64,000 bases of DNA from assembly GCA_963733915.1 (NCBI GenBank), contig CAVTEP010000011.1, positions 558,001-622,000 on the forward strand, given 5' to 3'. The notes beneath the pieces are model-generated. The model was not told the origin of the DNA. It was given only the letters and a program-made list of their open reading frames with translations, and made no database searches. Shown here one piece after another: positions 29,198 through 39,169 of this stretch. The first letter of the stretch is position 1; every line of letters starts with the position of its first letter. This stretch comes from Sulfomarinibacter sp963733915 (GTDB lineage Bacteria; Acidobacteriota; Thermoanaerobaculia; Thermoanaerobaculales; Sulfomarinibacteraceae). The position numbers and the translations under genes were made by a program.

Positions 29198-30084
29198 GCC
29201 GAGCGCCACGAGATCGGAGCGGAGATCGAAAGCGAGACGTGCGCGGACGCCCGCCTCCGTCACTTGGAGGGTCGCGTCAAGGGTCGCATACAGGGCCAGC
29301 ACTCCGCGTTCACATGCAAGCCTCAGCGCGGTAAACGGGAACCGGCCCTCGACGAGGTCGAGCCGCCATCCGCGGGCGTCGTCTTGGGCACGAAAAACTA
29401 ACCGCTTGCCACCTTCCACCGTGACTTCAACCGCATCGCCGATTCGCCGCGAGCTCTCCACACCCGCCCGCCCATCGAGGAACCGCACCGAGTCACGCCA
29501 ACGATCGTTGGCGCTGAGCTTGGCAGGCCGCCGCACTTCGATGGTTTGCGGCGTCGTCGGGTCGGCCGGCGTGATACCGGATACAGGTCGCCGCCGGTCC
29601 GGTGGGTGCGAACCAGAAGGCGGTCAAGAAGGGCGTTGGCCGCCGGCATCCGAAATAACGCGAAGAGGCCTTCGATTTCGAGAACTCCCTCGCGGACGAG
29701 AAACCGCTCGTAATCTCCAAACCATAGGAGGTCGAAGCGCGCTCCCGGCGGCTCGCGATCGCCGGCGCTCGTCAGGACCAGCGCCTCGACACCACCCGCC
29801 TCCCGCCAGATATCACCATCCGCTCGCCGGTATTCGCCGTCGACACCAGTGTTCGGCTCGTCACCGACCGCGACCGGCAGCCCCGGCGCTGCCCATCCGC
29901 CGTCGCCGCTGAGCGCCGGCCACCGTCGGCCGAATGCTCCACCATCGAAGACCGCGAGACCGGCGTACTCCGCGACCACCCGGGCGCATTCGTCCGCCCC
30001 GAGAAACCAACCAGATTCGAGAGCCGATGCCGATTCGCGTCCGCTGTCGCCGCTCGACCAGCGCAGCGGCGCTCTTCGAATCAT
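29195..30084 (-). pseudogene. Hypothetical protein, frame interrupted near 29578
   Basis: Unrecognised. The upstream frame (from about 30084) reads WFLGADECARVVAEYAGLAVFDGG...FDLLWFGDYERFLVREGVLEIEGLFALFRMP up to GGDLYPV, then becomes Arg-rich and noncoding-like. The sensible continuation TPADPTTPQTIEVRRPAKL...FTALRLACERGVLALYATL lies in the other frame and ends at the repeat arm. One missing base (CCGGTATC for CCGGGTATC) would join them. The start codon is uncertain because the enoyl-CoA hydratase stop is only ~50 bases upstream. It could be a real pseudogene or a sequence error. Confidence 0.5.
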
Positions 30085-30134
30085 TGCGGCCGCCCGGACG
30101 GCCGGCGACCCGCCAGCCGCGGGAGGGTCGAGCG

Positions 30135-30896
30135 TCAATTCCCGAGACGGCTGGCGACGCCGATGATGCGGTTCAGGGTTTCCTTTTCGAACCAGCATTC
30201 CAGAAATGCGCGATCCTCGTCCGGTGACCCGCGCCGCATGGCCTCCCACACTTCAGAGTAAACGAAGCGCTTGGATTCGACGAAGGCCCGTCGCGGGCGT
30301 CCGCTCAGCTTCAAGAGCTCGATTTCGGTGACGGCGACAGTGTCCGGCTCGGCCGCGGTGCGGTGCACGATCCCGAGTTCACGCGCCCTGGTCGCCGAAC
30401 AACCCTCTCCGCGAAAGACGAGATCATCAAGGGCGGGCGAGCTCAGTCGGGCGCGCAGCATCCGCAAGCTCGTCCGCGGTACTGGCACCCCCAGGTTGAG
30501 CTCCGACAACCCCTGTCGCGCCTGACCGACCGCCATGACCCGCAGATCACAGCTGATCGCCATCAGACACCCTGCGGCCACGGCGTGCCCACCGATAGCA
30601 GCCGCAGTCGGGCCGGGATACGAGAAGAGGTCGAGTACCAGGTGATTGAAAGTGTCGAGGAATTCGCCGACCTCTCCGCGGCTGGCATCCGCCAGGAGCT
30701 TGAGGTTCCAACCCGGACAGAATACTGTCGGGTGGGCGGACGCGAGCACGATCGGGGGGGCGCCGGCATCGCGCAAGAGCTGCAATCTCTCGCGCAAGGC
30801 GGCCATCATCGACCGGTCAAGTGCATTCGGTCCGGCATCCATGACCAGGTGATGGATACCGCGGCTCTCCTCGTGTCTGAGCGGGTTTTCAGCCAT
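30135..30896 (-). CDS. Enoyl-CoA hydratase/isomerase family protein
   Basis: The 253-residue crotonase-fold protein has ASAHPTVFCPGWNLKLLADA (first oxyanion-hole segment), AAIGGHAVAAGCLMAISCDLRVM (second segment with GGHAVAGG-like pattern) and LGVPVPR in place of the usual active-site Glu region. The exact reaction is unknown. The ATG at 30896 overlaps the end of pdxT by 8 bases, so it belongs to a pdxS-pdxT-crotonase operon. The linkage to vitamin B6 synthesis is not explained by any known step. Confidence 0.82.
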   Translation of the reverse strand: MAENPLRHEESRGIHHLVMDAGPNALDRSMMAALRERLQLLRDAGAPPIVLASAHPTVFCPGWNLKLLADASRGEVGEFLDTFNHLVLDLFSYPGPTAAAIGGHAVAAGCLMAISCDLRVMAVGQARQGLSELNLGVPVPRTSLRMLRARLSSPALDDLVFRGEGCSATRARELGIVHRTAAEPDTVAVTEIELLKLSGRPRRAFVESKRFVYSEVWEAMRRGSPDEDRAFLECWFEKETLNRIIGVASRLGN

Positions 30897-31473
30897 GCGC
30901 GTCTTCCCCCAATTGTACAAACAGTTCGTGGATGCGGCGGTCGGTCGCGAGCTCCGGGTGAAATGTGGCGGCGAGGATCCGGTCCTGACGGACCAGCACC
31001 TCGTCCTCGTCCCACCTCCCGAGGACCTCGACACCGGCTTCTCGGCCGGTTATCCGGGGTGCACGAATGAACACTCCTTCGATCCGCCTCGGTTCGCCGA
31101 GCTCGGGCGCCAGATCGACCACAGCCACCGTTGAGTGCGGCTGCCGCCCGTAGGCGTTGCGATCGATGTCGACCGCGAGGACGCCGAGGCTCGGCTGCGC
31201 CGGTTTGACCTCGCGGGCCAGGAGAATGACTCCGGCACAGGTGGCGAGAATGGGCATTCCCGCTGCCGCGCGGTGGGCGATCGCAAGAGCGAGATTCTCG
31301 GCCTCCATCAGCCGCAGCATTGCCGTGGATTCGCCCCCGGGCATCACGAGTGCGTCGACGGACTCGAGGTCGGCAGCAGTTCGGACCATTCGGGCCTCGA
31401 CGCTCAAGCCGCGGAGCGCGGCGCCGTGTGCGGCCCAATCCCCCTGGAGGGCGAGAACCCCGATCCGAGCCAA
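30889..31473 (-). CDS. pdxT: Pyridoxal 5'-phosphate synthase glutaminase subunit PdxT
   Basis: Class I glutamine amidotransferase feeding ammonia to PdxS. The 194-residue protein has IGVLALQGDWAAH, VMPGGESTAMLRL, the nucleophile Cys in ILATCAGVILLA, FIRAPRI, and the His-x-Glu in AATFHPELATD, completing the catalytic triad. The start is TTG at 31471-31473, 3 bases beyond the pdxS stop. Confidence 0.95.
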   Translation of the reverse strand: MARIGVLALQGDWAAHGAALRGLSVEARMVRTAADLESVDALVMPGGESTAMLRLMEAENLALAIAHRAAAGMPILATCAGVILLAREVKPAQPSLGVLAVDIDRNAYGRQPHSTVAVVDLAPELGEPRRIEGVFIRAPRITGREAGVEVLGRWDEDEVLVRQDRILAATFHPELATDRRIHELFVQLGEDAHG

Positions 31474-31476
31474 TTG

Positions 31477-32364
31477 CTACCACCCCCTGCGCGACAACAT
31501 CTCTTCGGGCGTCAGCTTGCCCGACTCGAGACCCGACATCGCCTCACCAAGACCGCGCGACACCTCTACCAACCGCTCCGGATCTTGCCAGTGGGTCACC
31601 GCCTCGACGATCGACCGGCCGCGGCGCGCGGGTTCATCTGATTTGAAGATGCCGGATCCGACAAACACCGATTGCGCACCGAGCATCATGCAGAGGGCGG
31701 CGTCCGCGGGCGTCGCGACCCCGCCGGCCGCGAAGTTCGGCACCGGCAGGCGGCCGTTCTCCGCAACCCACTGTACGAGCTCGAAGGGGGCCTGGAGCTC
31801 CTTGGCGTGCGCCATGAGCTCATCGGCTTCGAGGATTGTCAGAATGCGGATACCACGCTGGACCGCACGCAGGTGGCGGACACCCTCGACGATGTCTCCT
31901 GATCCGGCCTCCCCTTTGGTGCGGATCATCGCGGCGCCCTCTCCGATCCGGCGCAACGCCTCGCCGAGATTGCGGCAGCCGCAGACAAACGGCACCTTGA
32001 AGGGGTGTTTGTAGATATGGTTCTCGTCATCGGCCGGGGTCAGAACCTCGCTCTCGTCGATGAAATCGACCTCGAGGGCCTCCAGCATTCGGGCCTCTGC
32101 GATGTGCCCTATGCGCACCTTCGCCATTACCGGGATCGACACCTTTTCTTGAATCTCTTGGATCTTCTCGATCGACGACATCCTGGCCACGCCGCCCTGA
32201 ACGCGGATGTCGGCCGGCACCCTTTCGAGGGCCATCACGGCCACCGCGCCGGCGTCCTCGGCGATCTTCGCCTGCTCGGCATTGGTGACATCCATGATCA
32301 CCCCACCCTTGAGCATCTCGGCCAGCCCGACCTTGACGCGGAACTGGGAATCCTGTTTCTCCAT
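31477..32364 (-). CDS. pdxS: Pyridoxal 5'-phosphate synthase subunit PdxS
   Basis: The 295-residue beta/alpha-barrel enzyme makes PLP from ribose 5-phosphate, glyceraldehyde 3-phosphate and ammonia. It starts VKVGLAEMLKGGVIMDVTNAEQAKIAEDAGAVAVMALERVPADIR and contains MAKVRIGHIAEA, FIDESEVLTPAD, RTKGEAGSG and NFAAGGVATPADAALMM-type segments of the SNZ family. The ATG at 32364 follows a GGGAGGA site; the longer ORF to 32823 overlaps another gene. A TACAAT -10 box lies at 32390-32395. Confidence 0.97.
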   Translation of the reverse strand: MEKQDSQFRVKVGLAEMLKGGVIMDVTNAEQAKIAEDAGAVAVMALERVPADIRVQGGVARMSSIEKIQEIQEKVSIPVMAKVRIGHIAEARMLEALEVDFIDESEVLTPADDENHIYKHPFKVPFVCGCRNLGEALRRIGEGAAMIRTKGEAGSGDIVEGVRHLRAVQRGIRILTILEADELMAHAKELQAPFELVQWVAENGRLPVPNFAAGGVATPADAALCMMLGAQSVFVGSGIFKSDEPARRGRSIVEAVTHWQDPERLVEVSRGLGEAMSGLESGKLTPEEMLSRRGW

Positions 32365-32425
32365 TGTCTTCCTCCCTCGACCCGGCCTCATTGTACACAC
32401 CAGCAGCCTGCTCCAGCGGCGAGCA

Positions 32426-32983
32426 TCAAGCTTCGCTCCCGAGGCGTATTCGAAGGAGCGAGAAGGCGTTGATCGTGATGTGCGCGGCGGCGACCGCTGG
32501 ATACCCGGCGTGGTCAAAGACCAGGCCGAGGATCGTACCGAGCCCGAGCGCGACCAGCGGCCACATCCAGAGCCGCCGGTCGGGCACGACGTGAAGAGCA
32601 GCAAAGAGCAGCGCCGCGGGCAAGAGCCCGATGACAGGTTGCAGGAGGGCTCGTATGAGCGCTTCTTCGGCGAGCCCGGAAAAGACGGCGACCGCGACCG
32701 CATCGGTGATCGACCAACCCGCCACCATCTGCCGCTGCCAGCGCTCGAGATCCTCGAGGGCTCGCAACCGGCGCAGGAGCCACAGACCGGCGATGCACGC
32801 CGCTCCGACGAGCACGCCTGCAAGAATCGTCGCCGCCATCGTAGCGCGCGGCGCGAGCCCGCGGCCGATTCCGTCGGCCGTCAGGCTGAGGCCGAGCATC
32901 GCGATGACCGCGATGATTCCCTCCTGGTGGATGAGAACCACCGCGGGAATGGCCCGCGGTGCCGGTTGGCCGATTTCACTCAT
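32426..32983 (-). CDS. CPBP-family intramembrane metalloprotease
   Basis: The 185-residue membrane protein has about five hydrophobic segments and the CPBP motifs: Glu-Glu in SGLAEEALIRALLQPVIG, LFAALHVV with His, and AHITINAFSL near the C-terminus. Members are Rce1-like prenyl-protein or bacteriocin-immunity proteases; the substrate here is unknown. The ATG at 32983 gives the normal family length. It lies 26 bases downstream of gyrA and 62 bases upstream of pdxS on the same strand. Confidence 0.85.
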   Translation of the reverse strand: MSEIGQPAPRAIPAVVLIHQEGIIAVIAMLGLSLTADGIGRGLAPRATMAATILAGVLVGAACIAGLWLLRRLRALEDLERWQRQMVAGWSITDAVAVAVFSGLAEEALIRALLQPVIGLLPAALLFAALHVVPDRRLWMWPLVALGLGTILGLVFDHAGYPAVAAAHITINAFSLLRIRLGSEA

Positions 32984-33008
32984 GGCTTCTCGGCGGTGCG
33001 GTTGAGCT

Positions 33009-35585
33009 TCAATCCCCTTGCTCTTCGCCGTCGCCGGGCTGCGCCTCATCGTCCCCGTCGTCGGCGTCGGCGCCCGTTTCCTTCTCGGCGCCGTCCTCAA
33101 CGTCAGCGCCATCGTCATCGTCATCGTCGCCCTCGTCGGACCCCTCGGCCCGAGCCAGCGACACCACCCGGTCCCCATCATCGAGGCGGATCACGCGAAC
33201 GCCCTGGGTGGCGCGTCCGATGCGCCGGATTTCACTCACGTTCATGCGGATGAGCATGCCGCCCTCGGTCATGATCAGGACGCCATCCTCTTCACGGACG
33301 TGCCGGATGCCGGCGACGACACCGTTTTTCTCGGTCAATCGGATCAGCTTGAGGCCATAGCCGCCGCGGCCCTGGAGGCGAAATTCTCCGATCGGCGTGC
33401 GTTTGCCAAACCCGAGATCGGTCACCACGAGAACATCGCTTTCGTCCGCCGGGTCGAAGATTGCGACCTCCTCCACGAAGTCACCCGTCCGGAGATTGAT
33501 GCCGCGGACGCCAGCTGAAACCCGTCCCATCTGCCGTACGTCGGTCTCCTCGAAGCGAATTGCCATCCCCTTGTTGGTGCCTATAAACACGTGCGAGGTC
33601 CCATTCGTCAGTCTTACCGAAAGCAGATCGTCCCCCTCGTTGACGACTACCGCGCGCAGGCCGCTGGAGCGAATGTTTGCATACTCGCTGAGCGCGGAGC
33701 GCTTGACACGACCCATCCGCGTGGCAAAGAAGAGGAAGGAACCCTCGTGCTCGTCAAAGTCTCGAATCGCCAGCAGCGCGCGCACGCTCTCGTCCGGCGC
33801 GAGCTGGAGGAGGTTGACCAGCGCCCGGCCGCGGGCGTTCGGGCCGACGTCCGGAAGCTCGTGGACCTTGCGCGCAAAGACCCGGCCGCCCGAGGTGAAA
33901 AACAACATGGTCGCGTGGGTCGATGCCACGAAAAGCTGCCAGACCTCGTCCTCGCTCTTGGTCGCCATCCCACGTCGGCCGCGGCCTCCGCGCCGTTGCG
34001 GTCGATAGGTGGTTGCCGCCGATCGCTTCACGTAGCCTCCGCGCGAAACTGTGATCACCATGTCTTCCTCGGCGATCAGGTCCTCGATCGAGATCTCGCT
34101 CGGATCGTCGATGATCTCGGTGCGGCGCTCATCGCCGAACTTGTCCTTCACCGCGGCGAGCTCCTCGACGATGATCTCGGAAACCATCTCGTCGGAATCG
34201 AGCACGGCCTCGAGATGGGCGATCAGCCGCCGGATCTCGTGGTGTTCGTCGACGATCTTGTCGCGCTCGAGCCCGGTCAGGCGCTGCAGCCGCATGTCGA
34301 GGATCGCCTGCGCCTGGAGCTGCGACAGGCCGAACTCGGCCATCAGGCCGTCGCGCGCGACCTCCGGACTGGCGGCCGCGCGAATCAGCTTGATGACTGC
34401 GTCGAGGTTGTCGAGGGCGATGACGAGACCTTCGAGGATGTGAGCGCGCTCTCGGGCCCGTGCGAGATCGTAGGCCGTGCGGCGGACTATGATCTCTCGT
34501 CGGTGGTCGAGGAAGTGCTGGAGAAGCTCTTTGAGGTTGAAGACCTTGGGTTGGTTGTTGATGACGCCGAGCAGGATGATGCCGAAGGTCGTCCGCATTT
34601 GCGTCAACTTGAAGAGGTTGTTCTGCACGACCTCCGGCACCGCGTCGCGCTTGAGTTCGATGACGACGCGGATCCCGTCGCGGTCGGATTCGTCGCGGAG
34701 ATCGGCGATGCCTTCGATGCGTTTGTTGTGGACCAGATTCGCGATTTGTTCGACCAGGCGCGCCTTGTTCACCTGATAGGGAAGCTCAGAGATGATGACG
34801 GCGGCGCGTTTTCCGGTTTCGGCCTCGCGAATTCGGGTGCGTGCCTGCAAGCGAATGATGCCCCGTCCGGTGGTGTATGCGTCGTGAATGCCTTTGCGCC
34901 CGAGAATGAACCCGGCGGTGGGAAAATCGGGTCCCGGCATGAAATCCATGAGGTCCGCAACAGTCAGCTCGGGATCGCTGATGAGCGCGATGCAGGCGTC
35001 GACGACCTCGCCGAGGCTGTGGGGCGGGATGTTGGTCGCCATCCCGACCGCGATTCCTGACGAACCATTGATGAGGAGGTTTGGAAACCGCGCCGGCAGC
35101 ACGGTCGGCTCGGTCAGCGAACCGTCATAGTTTGGCGTCCAGCTGACCGTCTCCTTGGCCACGTCGTCGCCGAGGAGGTCCTCGGCCAGTCGAGTCAGCC
35201 GGACCTCGGTGTACCGCATGGCCGCCGGCGAGTCGCCATCGACCGAACCAAAGTTGCCCTGGCCGTCGACCAGCAGGTAGCGCATCGAGAAGTCCTGCGC
35301 CATACGGACGGCGGTGTCGTAGATCGCCTGATCGCCGTGCGGATGGTACTTGCCCATCACGTCGCCGACGATCCGCGCTGACTTTTTGTGAGCGCGCGAG
35401 GCCGTGTTGCCTGCCTCCCACATGCCGTAGAGGATCCGTCGGTGCACCGGTTTGAGACCATCGCGGACATCGGGAAGTGCGCGCCCGATGATGACGGACA
35501 TGGCATAGTCGAGGTACGAGTTCTTGAGTTCGTCCTCGATGGTGACGGAAATGCGGTCGGCGCGAGGCGGCGTGGTCTCGGTCAT
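33009..35585 (-). CDS. gyrA: DNA gyrase subunit A
   Basis: The 858-residue breakage-reunion subunit has its catalytic Tyr at 125 (AAMRYTEVRL), followed by the beta-pinwheel C-terminal domain with the GyrA box QRRGGRGRRG, which identifies it as gyrase rather than topoisomerase IV. In the quinolone pocket (GDQAIYD) the residue matching E. coli Ser83 is Gln86; Asp90 matches Asp87. The last ~45 residues are an acidic Asp/Glu tail. It directly follows gyrB, 0 bases apart, in a dnaA-dnaN-recF-gyrB-gyrA cluster. Confidence 0.97.
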   Translation of the reverse strand: MTETTPPRADRISVTIEDELKNSYLDYAMSVIIGRALPDVRDGLKPVHRRILYGMWEAGNTASRAHKKSARIVGDVMGKYHPHGDQAIYDTAVRMAQDFSMRYLLVDGQGNFGSVDGDSPAAMRYTEVRLTRLAEDLLGDDVAKETVSWTPNYDGSLTEPTVLPARFPNLLINGSSGIAVGMATNIPPHSLGEVVDACIALISDPELTVADLMDFMPGPDFPTAGFILGRKGIHDAYTTGRGIIRLQARTRIREAETGKRAAVIISELPYQVNKARLVEQIANLVHNKRIEGIADLRDESDRDGIRVVIELKRDAVPEVVQNNLFKLTQMRTTFGIILLGVINNQPKVFNLKELLQHFLDHRREIIVRRTAYDLARARERAHILEGLVIALDNLDAVIKLIRAAASPEVARDGLMAEFGLSQLQAQAILDMRLQRLTGLERDKIVDEHHEIRRLIAHLEAVLDSDEMVSEIIVEELAAVKDKFGDERRTEIIDDPSEISIEDLIAEEDMVITVSRGGYVKRSAATTYRPQRRGGRGRRGMATKSEDEVWQLFVASTHATMLFFTSGGRVFARKVHELPDVGPNARGRALVNLLQLAPDESVRALLAIRDFDEHEGSFLFFATRMGRVKRSALSEYANIRSSGLRAVVVNEGDDLLSVRLTNGTSHVFIGTNKGMAIRFEETDVRQMGRVSAGVRGINLRTGDFVEEVAIFDPADESDVLVVTDLGFGKRTPIGEFRLQGRGGYGLKLIRLTEKNGVVAGIRHVREEDGVLIMTEGGMLIRMNVSEIRRIGRATQGVRVIRLDDGDRVVSLARAEGSDEGDDDDDDGADVEDGAEKETGADADDGDDEAQPGDGEEQGD

Positions 35586-37980
35586 CTAGATGTCCAGATT
35601 CCGCGCTTCGAGGGCGTTGGTTTCGATGAAGTTGCGGCGCGGTTCGACAGCATCACCCATCAAGATCGTGAAAAGTTCGTCTGCATGCGCTGCGTCTTCA
35701 ATCGTGACCTCGAGCAGCCGCCGGCCCTCGGGTTCCATGGTGGTCTCCCAGAGCTGCGTCGGGTTCATTTCGCCGAGACCCTTGTAGCGCTGGATGTTGA
35801 GTCCCTTTTTGGCGACCTCGTAGACGCGGCTCACGAGGTCGTTGAGGCTGGCAAGCGTTTCGCGGTCGCCGTTGCGATCGAGGTGGAATGGGCCGACCCG
35901 CAGGGCCGCAACCTGCTCGAGCTGATGGCGGGCGCGCCGATAGTGACCGCTCACGCCGAGCAGCTGCCCAAGCCGTATCTCCCGGCCGCGTCCGTTGATC
36001 CCGACCTGGCAGATGACCTCGGGCACCCCGTGCTCCTCGTCGAGCTCGACCCGGGTGTTCTCGTATCCGAGCTCGGTCAGCTCGGCCGCGAGCGCCTCCG
36101 CAAAGCCCGGACCGCCGGTGCCCCCGTCCCACCCGGCCTCGATGTCAAGCGCGGCCAACACCAGATCCTGGGGCCACCCTCGGCGTTCGAGGTGAGTGAG
36201 GCTTTCGTTCCACTCCTGCGCGGCGAGGATCGCGCGCCGCAGTTCGCGACCTTCGAGCTCGCGACCGGTCGTGCCGATGACTAAGCCGATACTCGTCCTC
36301 GACCCGGTCGAGGAGGTAGCGCGAAAGATCCCCATCATCGCGGAGGTAGACGTCCTTCTTCTTGCGGCTGACCTTGTAAAGCGGCGGCTGCGCGATGAAG
36401 AGATGGCCGCGTTCCACGAGTGCGCGCATCTGACGATAGAAGAATGTCAGGAGCAGGGTGCGGATGTGGGAACCGTCGACGTCGGCGTCCGTCATGATGA
36501 TGATTTTGTGATATCGGACCTTGAGCGGATCGAACTCGTCGGGGCCGATCCCGGTGCCGAGGCACTGGATGAGGGCGCGAATTTCTTCCGAAGAGAGCAT
36601 GCGGTCGAAGCGCGCCTTTTCGACATTGAGGATTTTGCCGCGGAGAGGAAGGATTGCCTGAAAGGCGCGGTGCCGCCCCTGTTTGGCCGAGCCTCCGGCC
36701 GAGTCACCCTCGACGATGAAAAGTTCGGACTTTGAGGGGTCCCGCTCCGAGCAGTCGGCCAGCTTGCCGGGGAGAGCCGACGACTCGAGTGCGCTCTTTC
36801 GCCGGGTCAGCTCGCGCGCCTTGCGCGCGGCCTCCCGGGCCCGCGCCGCGTCCAGACACTTCGAGGCGATGCTCTTGGCGATGGCCGGGTGCTCCTCGAA
36901 GTACGTGCCGAGCCGGTCATTGATCACCGACTCGACCCAACCCTTCACGTCCGACGAGACGAGCTTGTCCTTTGTTTGACTCGAGAACCTCGGCTCCCTG
37001 ATGCGAACTGCAACGATCGCGGTGAGGCCTTCTCGAACGTCCTCGCCGGAAAAGTTTTCTTTGAGTCCTTTGAGAAGATTCTGCGCCTGGGCGTAGGCGT
37101 TGATGGTGCGGGTCAGCGCCGCCCTGAAACCGGACAGATGGGCGCCGCCGTCGCGGTTAAACACGGTGTTCGTAAACGCGAGAACATTTTCGTTGTAACC
37201 GTCATGCCAGTGGAGGGCGACCTCCACCGACTCGCCGTCGTCGTTGCTGTCCATGAGATAGATGGGTTCTTCGTGGAGACTCGCTTTCGATCGGTTCAGG
37301 TAGCGCGCGAACTCGCGCAGCCCGCCCTCGAAGCGAAAGGCCTCCTCCCTGTCGCTCGCCTCGTCCCAAAACTCGATTTCGAGCCCGGAGTTGAGGAAGG
37401 CCAGCTCTCGCAGATGTCGCACGAGGAGGTCGGGGTGAAACTCGAGGACCGAGAAGACCTCTGGGTCCGGTTTGAAGCTCACTATCGTCCCGGTGCGGCG
37501 GGTGGTGCCGACCGCCTTGAGGGGCTCCTCGGGCACTCCCTGACGATAGGTCTGCCCCCACACGGTTCCGTCGCGGTGGATCTCGAGCTGCAGCCATTCG
37601 GACAGGAAATTGACGACGCTCACGCCGACTCCGTGCAGGCCACCCGAAACCTTGTACGAATTGCTGTCGAACTTCCCGCCCGCATGGAGCTCGGTCATGA
37701 TCACTTCGGCAGCCGAGCGGCCGGTTTCGCGGTGGGTGTCGACGGGAATGCCGCGGCCGTCGTCGGCGACCGTCACCGTTTGATCGGCGTGGACGGTGAC
37801 CGAAATGCGGGAGCAATGTCCGGCCTGTGCTTCATCGATCGAATTGTCGACGACCTCCCACACCATGTGGTGGAGGCCCGCTACATCATCGACATCACCG
37901 ATGTACATGCCCGGCCGCTTCCGTACCGCCTCCCGTCCCTTGAGGACCTTGATGTTGTCGGCGGTGTAGGTGTCAGTCAT
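35586..37980 (-). CDS. gyrB: DNA gyrase subunit B, frame shifted once at about 36282
   Basis: The first 566 codons (from ATG 37980) encode the GHKL ATPase and transducer (RKRPGMYIGD, DNSIDEA, GLHGVGVSVVN) and most of the TOPRIM domain (LFIVEGDSAGGSAKQGR, IIIMTDADVDGSHI), ending VEDEYRL. The frame must then move +1 at CTT-AGT-C to continue VIGTTGRELEGRELRRAIL through the Gram-negative-type insert to RYKGLGEMNPTQLWETTMEP. The joined protein is ~797 residues, normal for GyrB. As gyrase is essential, the break is a sequence error or a programmed frameshift, not decay. The start overlaps recF by 8 bases. Confidence 0.9.
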
Positions 37981-39097
37981 TGTCTTCGGCCTCCTCGGCC
38001 ACGCAGGTCCCGTTTTCCATGAGCAGGCATGTCCGCCGCGAACCGACGAGAGCCGCCACCCGCTCACTCGTGCTGGAGAGAAATAGCTGCCGCTCGCTGC
38101 CAAGGCGGCCGATCAGGCGGGCCAGCGAAACGCTGTCCAGCTCCGCGTCAATATCATCCACGATTACCGGAAAGAGTTCCCGTCGCTCCTTTTCAACCTG
38201 GGCAAGCGTGGCGAGTCGAAGGGCCGCAGCTAACGCCTTGGCTTGTCCCGAACTCAGGACGTACCGGACGCTTCGCCCTCGTGTCCGCAGGCTCAAATCA
38301 TGGCGGTGGGGACCATCGACGGTAAAGCCCATTTGCCGGTCCCGCGGCCGCGTCTCATTATACCGCTGCCGGTAGAGTTCTTCCACCTTTTCCGGGGTCT
38401 CTGCGGAGTCCACCGCAGGATCCCCGCGATACCCCAAACCGATGTCGGTCGCACCCTTTCCGGCGAGGTCGCGCCAGACGACCGAAAACCGCTCTGCGAG
38501 GACCGCGGTGCCGTCCCGTCGAGCGACCACAATCCGAGCAGCAGCCGCGGCCAGCCGGGATTCCCAGACGTCGTGCTCCTCTCCGCTGGCGCCGTGGGCC
38601 AGCGCTGCGTTGCGCTGAGCGAGGACGCGCCGGTAGGTCCTGAGCTCCTCGAGATGGTCGGGCCGGAGGAGAAACACAAACCGGTCAAGCAGTGCCCGTC
38701 GGCCCTCCGGCCCGCCCATCACCAGGTCGCGGTCGTGTTCGGTTATGGCAAAAACTGGAAAATATTGGAGATATTGCGATGGATTGACCTCGACCCGATC
38801 GACCCAGAGCGACCGTGTTTGCGGCGGCCCGGCCTCGACGATTTGCTCCAGGCGACGGTCGCGATCTCCAATTCGCACCGTACCGATCAGGGAGAAGGCG
38901 TTTTCGCCGTGCCGAACTGCGCGGCGCAGGGAGGCGGTTCGAAATGAACGGAGATTCCCCAGCACAACCACGGCTTCAAGCAGGCTCGTCTTGCCGGCCC
39001 CGTTGGCACCCAGCACCACGTTGGCACCGCTGCCGAATTGCACGCGAGACGTCGCCAGATTGCGGTACGCGCGCGCCTCGAGATCAAGCAGAATCAA
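37973..39097 (-). CDS. recF: DNA replication and repair protein RecF
   Basis: SMC-like ATPase that helps load RecA at gaps. The 374-residue protein has Walker A (VVLGANGAGKTSLLEAV), the RecF ABC signature region LSSGQAKALAAALRLA and Walker B (PVIVDDIDAELD). It lies 72 bases after dnaN and overlaps gyrB, the usual order near oriC. Confidence 0.95.
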   Translation of the reverse strand: MILLDLEARAYRNLATSRVQFGSGANVVLGANGAGKTSLLEAVVVLGNLRSFRTASLRRAVRHGENAFSLIGTVRIGDRDRRLEQIVEAGPPQTRSLWVDRVEVNPSQYLQYFPVFAITEHDRDLVMGGPEGRRALLDRFVFLLRPDHLEELRTYRRVLAQRNAALAHGASGEEHDVWESRLAAAAARIVVARRDGTAVLAERFSVVWRDLAGKGATDIGLGYRGDPAVDSAETPEKVEELYRQRYNETRPRDRQMGFTVDGPHRHDLSLRTRGRSVRYVLSSGQAKALAAALRLATLAQVEKERRELFPVIVDDIDAELDSVSLARLIGRLGSERQLFLSSTSERVAALVGSRRTCLLMENGTCVAEEAEDND

Positions 39098-39169
39098 AAC
39101 CGTCGCACCTTTGCCGCGGGAGCGCGTGACGTCAAGGACCGCAGCCGGCCGCTTTCGCCTCGATCAGCC

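Noticed and set aside
33591..35060. A 489-codon plus-strand frame opposite gyrA
   Set aside because: It mirrors the gyrA coding frame and has no ribosome site or domain.
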